From: Westiellopsis prolifica IICB1
Lineage (GTDB): Bacteria > Cyanobacteriota > Cyanobacteriia > Cyanobacteriales > Nostocaceae
Reading direction: 5' to 3'
NCBI RefSeq assembly: GCF_004323185.1
Contig: NZ_NAPS01000002.1
Coordinates: 939,209 to 1,003,208 of the forward strand
DNA: 64,000 nt
Both the position numbers and the translations under genes were made by a program. This document shows positions 37,556 through 46,912 of the stretch, one piece after another; the first letter of the stretch is position 1; each line of letters starts with the position of its first letter. The notes under the pieces are model-generated. The model was not told the DNA's origin. It saw only the letters and a list, made by a program, of their open reading frames with translations, and searched no databases.

Positions 37556-39498
37556 AGTTGTATTGGTCTAATCTCCAGTTTTTGTAGTTTAGCTTTTCTG
37601 GAGAATAGTAGAAAGTTTTGTGTGTTGGTTGACGTTACTATTTTAACCAATTTGTTATCAGACATAGAAGAGTAACTTTATCATGCTTCTTCTCCCCCTA
37701 ACACTTTACGCTTTGCTCTATTTTCATAGTGAGGGGTGACAGCAATGCTGGCGTTGCACCCATTGCCAGACTCTTCTTTTCAAGTTTATTGTTGTTGGAC
37801 AAAATCAAATATATGTAGTTGTTTTGAATAGGGGTAAAATACCTTTCCCTTTTACAAGCTAAGAGAACTTAGCTGAGTTTTGGCTCACAAGCAAGCTGCT
37901 AATAAAAACGCAGAATTATTTCCTGCCAATTTTGAAGCTTGTTAAGCTGATTATTTGCTGCGTAGTTATTTTAGCTGTGCTGCACTATTAATATTGAGCA
38001 TTCCAAAATACTTACTGTTAGAAATACATTCTTTTGATGGTGATATCCGGATAAAACTTGATTTCAAAAATCGAATCATATTTCTAAATTTTGTATTGTT
38101 TGATTCAAAATAAAATTTTTTTGTATCAAACATATATGTATATCAGTAAGTATACAGCTTTTATTGGTTGAATTGATGCTTTGATAGCTAGCTTGATTTT
38201 GTTGTTCTTTATCTTTAGTTACTACTTATGCTGATGAAACATTAACTTTAACAGTTCATTTCTCTTAATTGAGTCAATTTTGTATCCGGAAAATTTTTGA
38301 GATTGTGAGAATATGTACATTAACAGTCAAGATAATGCCATTTTGGCTTAAAAAAATCATATCAATCTGCTTATAATGCATTCATGATGACAATTACTAT
38401 ACTATTTATTCGTTTATTAACATGAACTATCAAGAGTATTTAGTTGTAATTATTAAAAAGCACAACACTCTCAAATATATAAATGTATCAACACAAACAA
38501 AATGACTAATCATTTCTTGATAGTAAGCTGAACTACATCTAAGTTCAATCTTAATTTGTGCATTTTTGTACACTTAGGTATTGATACTAAGGGAAACTAG
38601 TTTTGAAGTGAATTTACTTTTGCTTATGCAAATATTTATTATTTCACATTCTCTTTATTTATCAATAGAAATTTTCATGTTGAATTTATCTTTTTTCTTC
38701 AAATTAGAGTAATCTAAAAGTAAGGAAGATAAATTTCTAGGCATGGAGTAAATTAGTTGAATTACAGCAAAATCATCGAAGCTGAGAATTGTAATTCCTC
38801 AATGTAACTACTCATCCAGATCATCAGGACAATGTTTTAGAGGGTGTTTTCCGAACAGATGAAGAAACTGCCTTTTTGAAAGCCAATCACAGCTGCATCT
38901 TCTACTCCACTATTAAAATTCGTGCATAAATCAACCAAAAAGTGAGCATTTGTACCCTTTGTGTTTTTCTCATTTAGCGCAACTGGGTTAAAAGGACAAA
39001 GTAAAAGGGATAAATTGTTACCTTTGTTGTTTTATCCTTGGATTTTCGTAATTTCTTGCCAATACAATCAGACAAGTTAGTGACGATAATAGAACTTACG
39101 CAAACTCTACGAATCCTTGGCGTCCGACCTTACCGTAGACACGTAAGTAAGTAGCAGCTACTTCTGTGAAGTCGCTTCGCGCCTACCGTAGATAGTGGCT
39201 ATGGCGTCTAAGGCGTCTTAGCGGTTTAATAAGTAAAGCTTTTTGGCTATTTTTGCGTAAGTACTGGATAAAATTAAAGTATTGATCTAAATAACCTCAG
39301 ATGGCGCTATTGATGAGGTTTGCTATTGGTTTTTGAAACTAATTATCTACTTTAGGGATACTTTATTTTTTTATATGGGTATATGCACCCACACCATAAG
39401 CTAATGTTAAATAGGTGCAATATGCAGGCGCTGTTTCATGGCAACAAGTGGAGCCATTTTGCATTTGTCAATTTTGATTTTATTTGAGAGCCGTAGCC
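37556..39498. other. Gene-poor stretch of about 1.9 kb
   Basis: No frame above 60 codons and no RNA gene that I recognise. It is very AT-rich between 37900 and 38800. It contains a possible hairpin region near 37727-37772 (GGGTG, GCAA/TTGC, ACCC), a GGATAAA/TTTATCC hairpin near 39018-39046 and a MITE-like element at 39094-39262. A short open stretch near 38795-38930 has no start and is probably noise or a remnant. Confidence 0.6.
39094..39262. mobile_element. MITE-like element with ACTTACGCAAA ends
   Basis: Terminal inverted repeats ACTTACGCAAA (39094-39104) and TTTGCGTAAGT (39252-39262) enclose about 150 bp with internal CTACGTAGAC-like short repeats and no coding capacity. Only one copy is in the window. 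Confidence 0.6.
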
Positions 39499-40698
39499 AT
39501 GAAGATACTTCCTATTAATAGATACAGGTTTTATCAGTCATTACAGCCGTTATTTTTGCTGAAGAAAATCACTAGTAAATCTACTACCGGTTGTTTGCAA
39601 GTTTTTACAGCTTCGGGTTCTTGGTCAATATATGTGGAGGAGGGTAAATTAATTTATGCGTGCTGTACAGAAAAAATGTTTGAGCTGCTTTACAAACACT
39701 TGCAGCGTCTAAGTCAAAAAATACCTACTCTCCACAATGGCATCAAAGAGCAATTGCGGGCAATTTTTGAAACTGGGATTGAGAATCAAGCAATACCGAA
39801 TCCAGATTATCTCGGTATTTGCTGGTTAGTCAATCAGAAGTATCTAACTCCAGCTCAAGCTGGGATATTGGTGGAACAATTGGCGTTAGAAGTTTTAGAG
39901 TCTTTTCTGTTGCTAAAAGAGGGGAGTTACGAATTTAGTCCAGAAAGCTTTTTGGATGAGATGCCAAAGTTTTGTCACTTGGATATGCGTTTGTTAGTCG
40001 AACGTAGCCAAAAGCGATCGCATCATGCATCTATCCCCAGTGGTAAAATAGAAAAATCCGGCGTTGACACAACAGCACCACGGTCAGACTCCTCTGGAGG
40101 ACGCCATCTAAATCATCAATCAGCTTCCGAATTTGCTGTTACTCCCCAACAACAAACTTCCCAGAGGACATCTAAAAGCGAAGGTAAATCAAATCCAGGA
40201 CAACAGCATCTCCATGTTGTTCCCCCAACTCAGGAACCATCGCCTAAACCAAGGCAAAATAATGTGTTGTCTCATCCTGTCAATCAGAACATTAATACCC
40301 GTTCACGAATTTCTCAACCAAATGCGGACAAAAAACTTTACACAGTTTTGTGTATTGATGACAGTCCCACTGTGATCAATGCTATTCAGAAATTCTTGGA
40401 TGATCAGATGTTTTCTGTTATGGGGATTAACGATCCACTCAAGGCTCTAATGCAAATTATTCGCCTCAAACCAGATTTAATTTTACTAGATATCGAAATG
40501 CCAAACTTGGATGGTTATGAATTGTGTTCATTGGTACGGAAACATTCTCACTTTAAAGATACACCTATCATTATGATTACAGGTAGGACAGGTTTTATCG
40601 ATAAAGCTAGAGCAAAACTTGTGAGAGCATCAGGCTATTTGAATAAACCTTTTACACAGGCAGATTTACTTAAAGAAGTATTTCAACACATTAAGTAA
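39499..40698 (+). CDS. PatA/HmpA-type response regulator (PATAN domain + REC)
   Basis: The start at 39499 (MKILPINRYRFYQSLQPLFL) gives 399 residues; a TTG at 39484 would add five. Residues about 8-170 form the PATAN (DUF4388-like) domain of cyanobacterial PatA proteins. About 180-275 is a Ser/Gln/Pro-rich linker. The C-terminal 120 residues are a CheY-like receiver with CIDDSPTV, the phosphoacceptor Asp in LILLDIEMPNLDGYE, a conserved Thr in MITGR and Lys in GYLNKPF. Members act in heterocyst pattern (PatA) or chemosensory output (HmpA, PixG/PilG). It leads a three-gene same-strand set with an MCP and an Hpt protein. Confidence 0.88.
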   Translation: MKILPINRYRFYQSLQPLFLLKKITSKSTTGCLQVFTASGSWSIYVEEGKLIYACCTEKMFELLYKHLQRLSQKIPTLHNGIKEQLRAIFETGIENQAIPNPDYLGICWLVNQKYLTPAQAGILVEQLALEVLESFLLLKEGSYEFSPESFLDEMPKFCHLDMRLLVERSQKRSHHASIPSGKIEKSGVDTTAPRSDSSGGRHLNHQSASEFAVTPQQQTSQRTSKSEGKSNPGQQHLHVVPPTQEPSPKPRQNNVLSHPVNQNINTRSRISQPNADKKLYTVLCIDDSPTVINAIQKFLDDQMFSVMGINDPLKALMQIIRLKPDLILLDIEMPNLDGYELCSLVRKHSHFKDTPIIMITGRTGFIDKARAKLVRASGYLNKPFTQADLLKEVFQHIK

Positions 40699-41411
40699 CT
40701 GTACAAAAATTCAGTATAAATTATAGATGCACAGACTATTGTGTCATCTTCTCTTTTCTGCAACGTATAATATCATGTCCGCTTGACCACTTATATTATT
40801 CGCCCGTGTCGGTAATTGGTAATCGGTAATCGGTAAAACCAATAACAGAAACTCAATGACTAGGCTTTATATCATATGCAATTAGCTGGACTTGATATTA
40901 TTAGTTATACCATTTGAAATTTGGGATTGAGGATTGCTTTGTGAGTCTGGCTTGGTATCAATCCACGTATCGCTATATTTTTTAAATTGGTATTACTACA
41001 AACATATCGGAAGCAGAATCAAACCAATTATCTCTATGCCATCACTTTTTGCTTCCTCAATGTAGATTTATTTTTGCTAGCTTATACTAATATAAAAAAG
41101 CAAGAAGCAGACGTTAATAAGCTTTGTTAAACAAGCATTTTGTTATTCTTATTTGTAGTGAAATTTTTGCCGTTACATGCTAACAAATCTCAACATTGAT
41201 AGACCTATTAGCTAGTAACAGGCAGAGATTTTTCAAACTCTAATTCTTCATTTCCGAATCTCAAAATTGCCCGATAATTCCGAGCAGGGTATAGAAAGCG
41301 GATTTATCCGTGGAATTCTACGAGAAGACGGACGAAGTCCGTCTACGTGTCTACCTGTAGAGTAATCTAAAATCCAAAATTGTTTGACCCTTTGAGCATA
41401 GAGATAACTTA
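40699..41411. other. Intergenic region where cheY and cheW would be expected
   Basis: About 700 bp without a supported gene between the PatA-like regulator and the MCP. It has GGTAATC repeats (about 40811-40840) and a copy of the dispersed palindromic repeat with AGACGGAC-gaa-GTCCGTCT (41328-41346). In hmp-type clusters cheY and cheW lie at this place; no remnant of either can be seen. Confidence 0.65.
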
Positions 41412-44400
41412 ATGGTTAACAGAATTAATTCCGAACCGAAAAACAGTGGTTATCATCGGCGCACATTTAGAACTACGTCCGAAACAGAAACTGTACTTCA
41501 GCGCCGAAATTATTCTCTCTATTCTCCGATCAATAGTGTTATAGCATGGGCAAAACAAGTCAGCTTCCGCACCAAAGCGATCGCCTTTGCTGTGGCGATT
41601 TCCACGCTACCAAGCTTGGGAGTGGGAGCCATGACCTATTACTTAGTCAGTCAATCCCTGATCAAAGAAATAAGTAATATCAAACAAACGAGCGCCCGCA
41701 ATTTAGCAGATAACGTTGAGCGATTTATGCTGAAACGGTATCAAGAAATTCAGCTATTCGCTAGCCAAAAATTTTTGATTGACTCCAAACTCCGAGATAG
41801 TTTAGATGCTGAAAATAAAGTAGCACGGCTCAGTAACTTGCAAGATATTTATCAAGTTTATGAAAGCATTGCTGTTGTGGATCTCAATGGTAATGTGTTT
41901 TTGCAAACCCCTGGTGAATCACTTCCTAATCAAAAAAATCAGGAATATTTTCAAACAGTTCTGAAAACCAATCAGCCATATATTAGCCAGCCATTTATCA
42001 CTACAAATATAGAAAAATCAAAAATTTATTTGGCTGCACCAGTTAAAGATAGTGTCACGCATAAAACTATTTATATTGTCCAAGCAGTTGTACCGATACA
42101 ATCTTTAGGGCAAACACTCAATAAGCTTTCCAGAATTAACGATGAGTATCAATTAATAAATCCTGCGGGTAAGATTTTTTTGGCAACAGATCAGAATCAC
42201 TTGGGTAGAGATGCTCAAAAAGTGATTCCCAAATGGGAGAAATTACAAACATCGCCGCAAATAGTCACACGTATATTACGAGATCGCAAAGGTAAAGCCG
42301 AAGATTTAACAACTTTTGTTCCTTGGCAAAGGATAGCAGGTTTACCAGATTTAAATTGGCAATTAGTCTTGAGTACAGACAAAGCGATCGCCTTGGGAAC
42401 CCAAAGACAATTATTATTAGCATTAGTCGTGGGAACCGTTGTAACGGCGTTATTAGTGGGTGCGATCGCTGCTATTTTAGCCAATCGTCTGACTCTACCA
42501 ATTCAAACTGCCACAATGGTAGTCAAAAAACTGGCTAGAGGTAATTTTGACAGCCGTATTCATGTCCAAGGAGAAGATGAATTTGCTACCTTGGGAGCCA
42601 GTATTAACCGCATGGCTGATCAACTACAAGACTTGCTCAACAAACAAAAAATCGAAGCCGAACGCCTAAAAATGTTTACAAATATCCTCACAGCGATTCG
42701 GCAATCACTGAATTCCCAAGATTTATTTAATACTACAGTTACAGAAGCCAGACAAGCACTAGGAGCGCATCGAGTTGTTATCTATCACTTTAATCCTCAC
42801 GGTAGGGGACAAGTGATCGCCGAGTCTGTCGCGCCCGGACTACCATTAACTTTGGGTGACACCATTGAAGACACTTCCATTGCTAGGCAATTAGTGGAAA
42901 CCTACACAACCAATGGTATTCTGATCGCCAACAATGTCTTTGAAACAGACTTGGTTCCCGAACATCTGAGATTGATGGAAAGACTACAAGTCAAGGCGAT
43001 ATTAGCAACACCAATTCTCAAAGATAATCAAATTTTTGGCTTTTTGATTGCTCATTACTGCTGGGCGCCCCATGTTTGGCAACCTTTTGAAATTAATTTC
43101 TTGCGACAGCTAGCAGTGCAAGTGGGATTGGCTTTAGAACGAGTACATTTACTGGAAGTGAGCCAAGTACTTAAAGACTTTGCGATCCATTTATCTGCAA
43201 CTCTTAATTCTCAGGAAATCTACAACTTGGCAGTTCAAGACATCCGTAAAGCCTTAAAAGTAGATCGTGTCCTCATCTGTAAATTTGATGAAAATTGGCA
43301 AAGTAGTATTTTAGCCGAGTCTGTAGTTGCAGGTTTACCTCACGTAGAACCAAGATTTCATGAAGCTGCTGTGCAAGATTACGGAGAAAAGTATCGTCAA
43401 GGTGGTGTACTGGCTGCTAACAATATTTATCAAGCAGGTTTTTCGGAAGTTTACGTCAAACAGTTAGAATCTTTTGCAGTCAAAGCTCATTTAGAAGCGC
43501 CAATTTCGTTGGGTGGTAATTTATTGGGCTTGTTGATCGCCCACCAATGTACCAGAACTCGTATCTGGCAGCAAGCAGAAATTGAGTTATTCGAGCAATT
43601 CGCAAGATTAATTGGACTGGCTCTAGAAAGAGCTAATCTTTTAGAACAAACTGAAAAAGCTTCCGAACAGCAACGTCAGCAAGCAGAACAACTGCAAGAA
43701 CAACTCAACAGACTTTTAGATGATGTTGTGGGAGCCAAAAGAGGCGATTTAACAGTACACGTAGAAGTTAGCAAAGGCGAAATCGGTGCGATCGCAGACT
43801 TTTGTAACTTTATTGTCGAAAGCTTGCGCGAAATTGTCATCCAAGTTAAAGCAGCAGCTACTCAATTAAATAGTGCGATCGCCGAAAATTCAGGAGTAAT
43901 CAGCCAGCTCGCCATTGACACATTCAAACAAACCCAGGAAATAGATCGTTCTCTTGATGTTGTTGATCAAATTCGGCTTTCGATCAAAGGCGTCGCCAAA
44001 AATGCTAGATTAGCCACAGCAGTTGCGCGTACAGCCTCTCCTACCGCCGAAATTGGCGATGCTGCGATGGATCTCACCGTCGAAAATATTTTTAGTTTGC
44101 GGGATTCAATGGGAGAAACAGCGGTAAAAATCAAGCGTCTAGGAGATTACTCCCAACATATTACTCGTCTGGCTTCCTTAATTAAACAAATCTCCTTACA
44201 AACTAACTTACTAGCAATCAATGCTGGAATTGAAACAAGCCGTGTAGGTGGAGATAGTAACGCTTTGATTTCTTTTTCTGAAGAAGTAGCTGCCCTAGCA
44301 ACTGAAAGTGCTACAGTCACAGGTGAAATCGAAGGAATCGCTGCTAATATTAACCTAGAAGTTAGGGAAGTTGTCAAGACAATAGAATTAGGAAGCGCCC

Positions 44401-44675
44401 AGGTAATAGAAGTAACTCATTTGGTTGAAGATAGCAAACACAGCTTAAACCAAATGCTCAATGTTTGTTACCAAATTGACGAATTAGTACAGTCAATATC
44501 TCTCGCTACAGTCTCTCAAGTGCAAACTTCTAAAGAAGTCATTCATTTAATGAAAGAAATTGCGAAAGTATCTGAAATGACTGGTGGTTCCTACCGCAAA
44601 GTATCCGCTTCTCTGCAAAAAACCTTAGAAATTTACCAGCAGTTACAAGCAAGTGTTCGTAGTTTCAAAGTTTAA
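41412..44675 (+). CDS. Methyl-accepting chemotaxis-like protein with two GAF domains
   Basis: The 1087-residue protein has a transmembrane helix (about 54-83), a dCache-like extracytoplasmic sensor (about 84-330), a second helix (about 334-358), HAMP (about 360-415), two GAF domains of cyanobacteriochrome type (about 440-580 and 605-745) and a methyl-accepting helical signalling region. The bilin-binding Cys of such GAFs is absent: the equivalent C-H positions read E-H in GAF1 (PEHLRLME) and V-Y in GAF2 (SEVYVKQLE). The signalling tip is degenerate (QTNLLAINAGIETSRVGGDS instead of IEAARAGE). It may not couple to a standard CheA/CheW array. A palindrome follows the stop. Confidence 0.88.
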   Translation: MVNRINSEPKNSGYHRRTFRTTSETETVLQRRNYSLYSPINSVIAWAKQVSFRTKAIAFAVAISTLPSLGVGAMTYYLVSQSLIKEISNIKQTSARNLADNVERFMLKRYQEIQLFASQKFLIDSKLRDSLDAENKVARLSNLQDIYQVYESIAVVDLNGNVFLQTPGESLPNQKNQEYFQTVLKTNQPYISQPFITTNIEKSKIYLAAPVKDSVTHKTIYIVQAVVPIQSLGQTLNKLSRINDEYQLINPAGKIFLATDQNHLGRDAQKVIPKWEKLQTSPQIVTRILRDRKGKAEDLTTFVPWQRIAGLPDLNWQLVLSTDKAIALGTQRQLLLALVVGTVVTALLVGAIAAILANRLTLPIQTATMVVKKLARGNFDSRIHVQGEDEFATLGASINRMADQLQDLLNKQKIEAERLKMFTNILTAIRQSLNSQDLFNTTVTEARQALGAHRVVIYHFNPHGRGQVIAESVAPGLPLTLGDTIEDTSIARQLVETYTTNGILIANNVFETDLVPEHLRLMERLQVKAILATPILKDNQIFGFLIAHYCWAPHVWQPFEINFLRQLAVQVGLALERVHLLEVSQVLKDFAIHLSATLNSQEIYNLAVQDIRKALKVDRVLICKFDENWQSSILAESVVAGLPHVEPRFHEAAVQDYGEKYRQGGVLAANNIYQAGFSEVYVKQLESFAVKAHLEAPISLGGNLLGLLIAHQCTRTRIWQQAEIELFEQFARLIGLALERANLLEQTEKASEQQRQQAEQLQEQLNRLLDDVVGAKRGDLTVHVEVSKGEIGAIADFCNFIVESLREIVIQVKAAATQLNSAIAENSGVISQLAIDTFKQTQEIDRSLDVVDQIRLSIKGVAKNARLATAVARTASPTAEIGDAAMDLTVENIFSLRDSMGETAVKIKRLGDYSQHITRLASLIKQISLQTNLLAINAGIETSRVGGDSNALISFSEEVAALATESATVTGEIEGIAANINLEVREVVKTIELGSAQVIEVTHLVEDSKHSLNQMLNVCYQIDELVQSISLATVSQVQTSKEVIHLMKEIAKVSEMTGGSYRKVSASLQKTLEIYQQLQASVRSFKV

Positions 44676-44692
44676 GTAAACAAGATCTGTTT

Positions 44693-44725
44693 AGATTCCC
44701 GGCTTCTTAAAGAAGTCGGGAATCT
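44693..44725 (+). terminator. AGATTCCC palindromic hairpin after the MCP gene
   Basis: AGATTCCCGGCTTCTT and AAGAAGTCGGGAATCT pair over 16 positions with one mismatch and a 1-nt loop, 17 bp after the MCP stop. TTGTTG follows. It belongs to the same dispersed palindrome family as 32617-32649 and could serve as a terminator. Confidence 0.65.
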
Positions 44726-44753
44726 TGTTGTGCAAATAAGTTAAACAGTTCAT

Positions 44754-44877
44754 TAGACCTCTTGCAAAAGTCGAATTAACCCCCCTCAATCCCCCCGTTA
44801 ACAAGGGGAAGATTTAGTTCCCTCCCCGTAAACGTTTAGGGTTAGGGTGGGGTAAAAATATTTTTGCAAGAGGTCTA
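44754..44877. mobile_element. MITE-like element, TIR TAGACCTCTTGCAAAA, copy 2
   Basis: 124 bp with perfect terminal inverted repeats TAGACCTCTTGCAAAA and TTTTGCAAGAGGTCTA. The interior closely matches copy 1 at 15525-15647 in the same order, including GTTTAGGGTTAGGGTGGGG. No coding capacity. It separates the MCP and the Hpt gene. Confidence 0.85.
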
Positions 44878-45119
44878 TTAAGAAAAATAAAAAATTTAAA
44901 TAATTGACTTTGAATAATATTTGACAGTTTTATTTGAATTACTAACTTATAATTGACTAATTATTGAGTAGTCATTATCTGTCAACTAATTCGGAATTAA
45001 TAATACATACAGTAGCTGTTATTTGTCTACATAGCTTAGATATGGAGTCTTGTTTTTAATTCTGGATTACACATTCACCATGTATTCCCTTGTATTTGGT
45101 ATCAAAAATAATTCCAGCT

Positions 45120-45983
45120 ATGTTAAAAAATAGGGAAATAGAAAACCAGACAAATTTTCTCGAAGAAGCTAAGAGTAATTTGAATAACCTAGAATCTATA
45201 TTCTTGCAACTCAAATCTAAATCTCAAAGCTACTCGTCAACTATTGAATTAGCCCTCAAAAACATTCATCCTATCAAAGCTGGTGCAGATATTTTAGGTT
45301 TTCCCTTGCTTAGTAACTTTGCTCACTGTTTAGAAAATGCGCTACAAACTTTAAAAAAACAGACTAACTTTTTAGAAATTGACAGCGAGTCACATAGTTT
45401 ACTCTTATCCGGTGTGGAATGGTTACGTCAGATAGTGGAATTACTTTCTGTCGGCTATGTTATTGACGATCAATGGTTAGCAAGTTTTTGTTTTCCAGTT
45501 TTTGAACAATTAAAAAAACATGTGAGCGAGCAAAATTTGGCACATAACAAGACAGAACATCCACCATATAACGATCTGGAAGACATCACATTATTAATTT
45601 TTCAAACTGAGGTTGAAGAATATTTACAACACCTCAAATCTTTATTAACTAAGACAGACAAGTATAATTTAAAGTCAGAAGTCATCATCATAGCTACTCA
45701 GTTGAGTGATTTAGGAGAACTACTGAATTTAAAAGCCTTTACTCAACTTTGTCGGTCAATCATACAACACTTAGAAAAAAGTGCATCCTATGCAGATGTA
45801 ACAGAAATTGGTCATTTAGCATTATTGACATGGCAGCGATCGCAAACATTGATACTGACAAAACAATTTGAGCAATTACCTACTGAGATTGTGACTAACT
45901 CAGATAAAAAAGTCAATATTATTGAGAAAATAACAGTATTTCAATCAGTGATAAAAAAGGAAAATATCAGTTTAATTACTTAA
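45120..45983 (+). CDS. Hpt-domain protein, CheA-like without kinase core
   Basis: From the ATG at 45120 the protein has 287 residues; a TTG at 45090 would add ten. The N-terminal domain (about 8-120) is a histidine phosphotransfer domain with the putative phosphoacceptor His50 in KNIHPIKAGADILGF. The second half (about 145-250) looks like another four-helix Hpt-type bundle without the His (IIIATQLSDLGELLNLKAF). There is no HATPase, dimerisation or CheW-like domain, so it cannot autophosphorylate. It may be a truncated CheA or a phosphorelay partner of the PatA-like regulator. Its stop overlaps the end of a hepT remnant. Confidence 0.7.
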   Translation: MLKNREIENQTNFLEEAKSNLNNLESIFLQLKSKSQSYSSTIELALKNIHPIKAGADILGFPLLSNFAHCLENALQTLKKQTNFLEIDSESHSLLLSGVEWLRQIVELLSVGYVIDDQWLASFCFPVFEQLKKHVSEQNLAHNKTEHPPYNDLEDITLLIFQTEVEEYLQHLKSLLTKTDKYNLKSEVIIIATQLSDLGELLNLKAFTQLCRSIIQHLEKSASYADVTEIGHLALLTWQRSQTLILTKQFEQLPTEIVTNSDKKVNIIEKITVFQSVIKKENISLIT

Positions 45984-46140
45984 AAATCCCTCAACTATTG
46001 CTTTGATTTCTGGTAAATTATCCTCAATAATTCCCCAAATTCGATTCAGATTTACTTTCAAGTAATCATGAATTAATACATCTCGTAACCCTGCTATTTG
46101 TTGCCATGGAATACCAGGGTTTGCTGCTCTCAACTCAGCT
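45972..46140 (-). pseudogene. Remnant of a HepT-like (DUF86) toxin gene
   Basis: On the minus strand an open stretch ends LPEIKAIVEGFLSN and includes NPGIPWQQIAGLRDVLIHDY and VNLNRIWGIIEDN. This is the C-terminal half of HepT/DUF86 toxins with the R-x4-H-x-Y signature of their active site. No start codon or N-terminal half is present, and its 5' edge runs into the 3' end of cobA. The MNT-type antitoxin is also absent. It is a broken toxin-antitoxin locus. Confidence 0.65.
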
Positions 46141-46912
46141 GATGACAACCAGATAAAATCCTGTGCATATTTACAACTGCACCAATCACCACGATCGCAG
46201 GTGCTTCAAATCCAGATTGTTCAACTTGCTCTACAATTGTCCCCAATTCACCGATTAATTCTTCCTGATCTGGTCTTGTACCCCAACGTACTAAAGCAAT
46301 TGGAGTATCCAGACTCAACCCCGCCTTTACCAACTCTTCGGTAATATAAGCCAGATTGTGAATCCCCATATATATTACTATCGTTTCCGAACCGTGAGCG
46401 ATCGCACTCCAATTCACAGTTGGTCGATACTTACCTGCTGACTCATGACCAGTAACAAATGTCACCGAAGAACTATACAATCGATGCGTCAAAGGAATAC
46501 CCGCGTAAGCTGGAGCAGCGATTCCCGATGTAATACCCGGCACAACCTCCACAGATACTCCCGCTTGCAATAATTCTTCCATCTCTTCGCCACCGCGACC
46601 AAAAACAAACGGATCACCCCCCTTCAACCGCACAACAATCGCATATGCTTGGGCTTTCTCAATCATTAACTGCGTCGTTTCTTCCTGCACCAATGAATGA
46701 CGTCCCCGACGCTTACCAGCATTAATTCTTTCAGCTTGGGGATTAATCATTTCTAGAATTGCGGGACTAACCAAAGCATCATAAATCACAACATCCGCAC
46801 ACTCCAACAACCCCTTACCCTTGAGAGTCATCAACCCCGGATCTCCCGGTCCCGCACCCACTAAATAAACCTTCCCCTTTTCCTTGGCGTCCTTGGCGTC
46901 TTGGCGGTTCAT
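46130..46912 (-). CDS. cobA: Uroporphyrinogen-III C-methyltransferase
   Basis: The 260-residue SUMT has the family motifs VYLVGAGPGDPGLMTLKG (about 15-32), VVRLKGGDPFVFGRGGEE (about 93-110) and VVPGITSGIAAPAYAGIPLT. It adds two methyl groups to uroporphyrinogen III, giving precorrin-2 for siroheme (and cobalamin). Its ATG overlaps the sirB stop (ATGA), so translation is coupled. The first 14 residues (MNRQDAKDAKEKGK) are encoded by a CTTGGCGTC-type dispersed repeat; no other start codon exists before the conserved part. It has no fused siroheme synthase domain. Confidence 0.95.
   Translation of the reverse strand: MNRQDAKDAKEKGKVYLVGAGPGDPGLMTLKGKGLLECADVVIYDALVSPAILEMINPQAERINAGKRRGRHSLVQEETTQLMIEKAQAYAIVVRLKGGDPFVFGRGGEEMEELLQAGVSVEVVPGITSGIAAPAYAGIPLTHRLYSSSVTFVTGHESAGKYRPTVNWSAIAHGSETIVIYMGIHNLAYITEELVKAGLSLDTPIALVRWGTRPDQEELIGELGTIVEQVEQSGFEAPAIVVIGAVVNMHRILSGCHQLS

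Noticed and set aside
38795-38930. Small gene with the stretch DHQDNVLEGVFRTDEETAFL
   Set aside because: The frame is about 45 codons, follows a stop directly, has no start codon and no ribosome binding site.
41412-44675. MCP as a bilin-binding photoreceptor
   Set aside because: The conserved Cys of cyanobacteriochrome GAF domains is missing in both GAFs.
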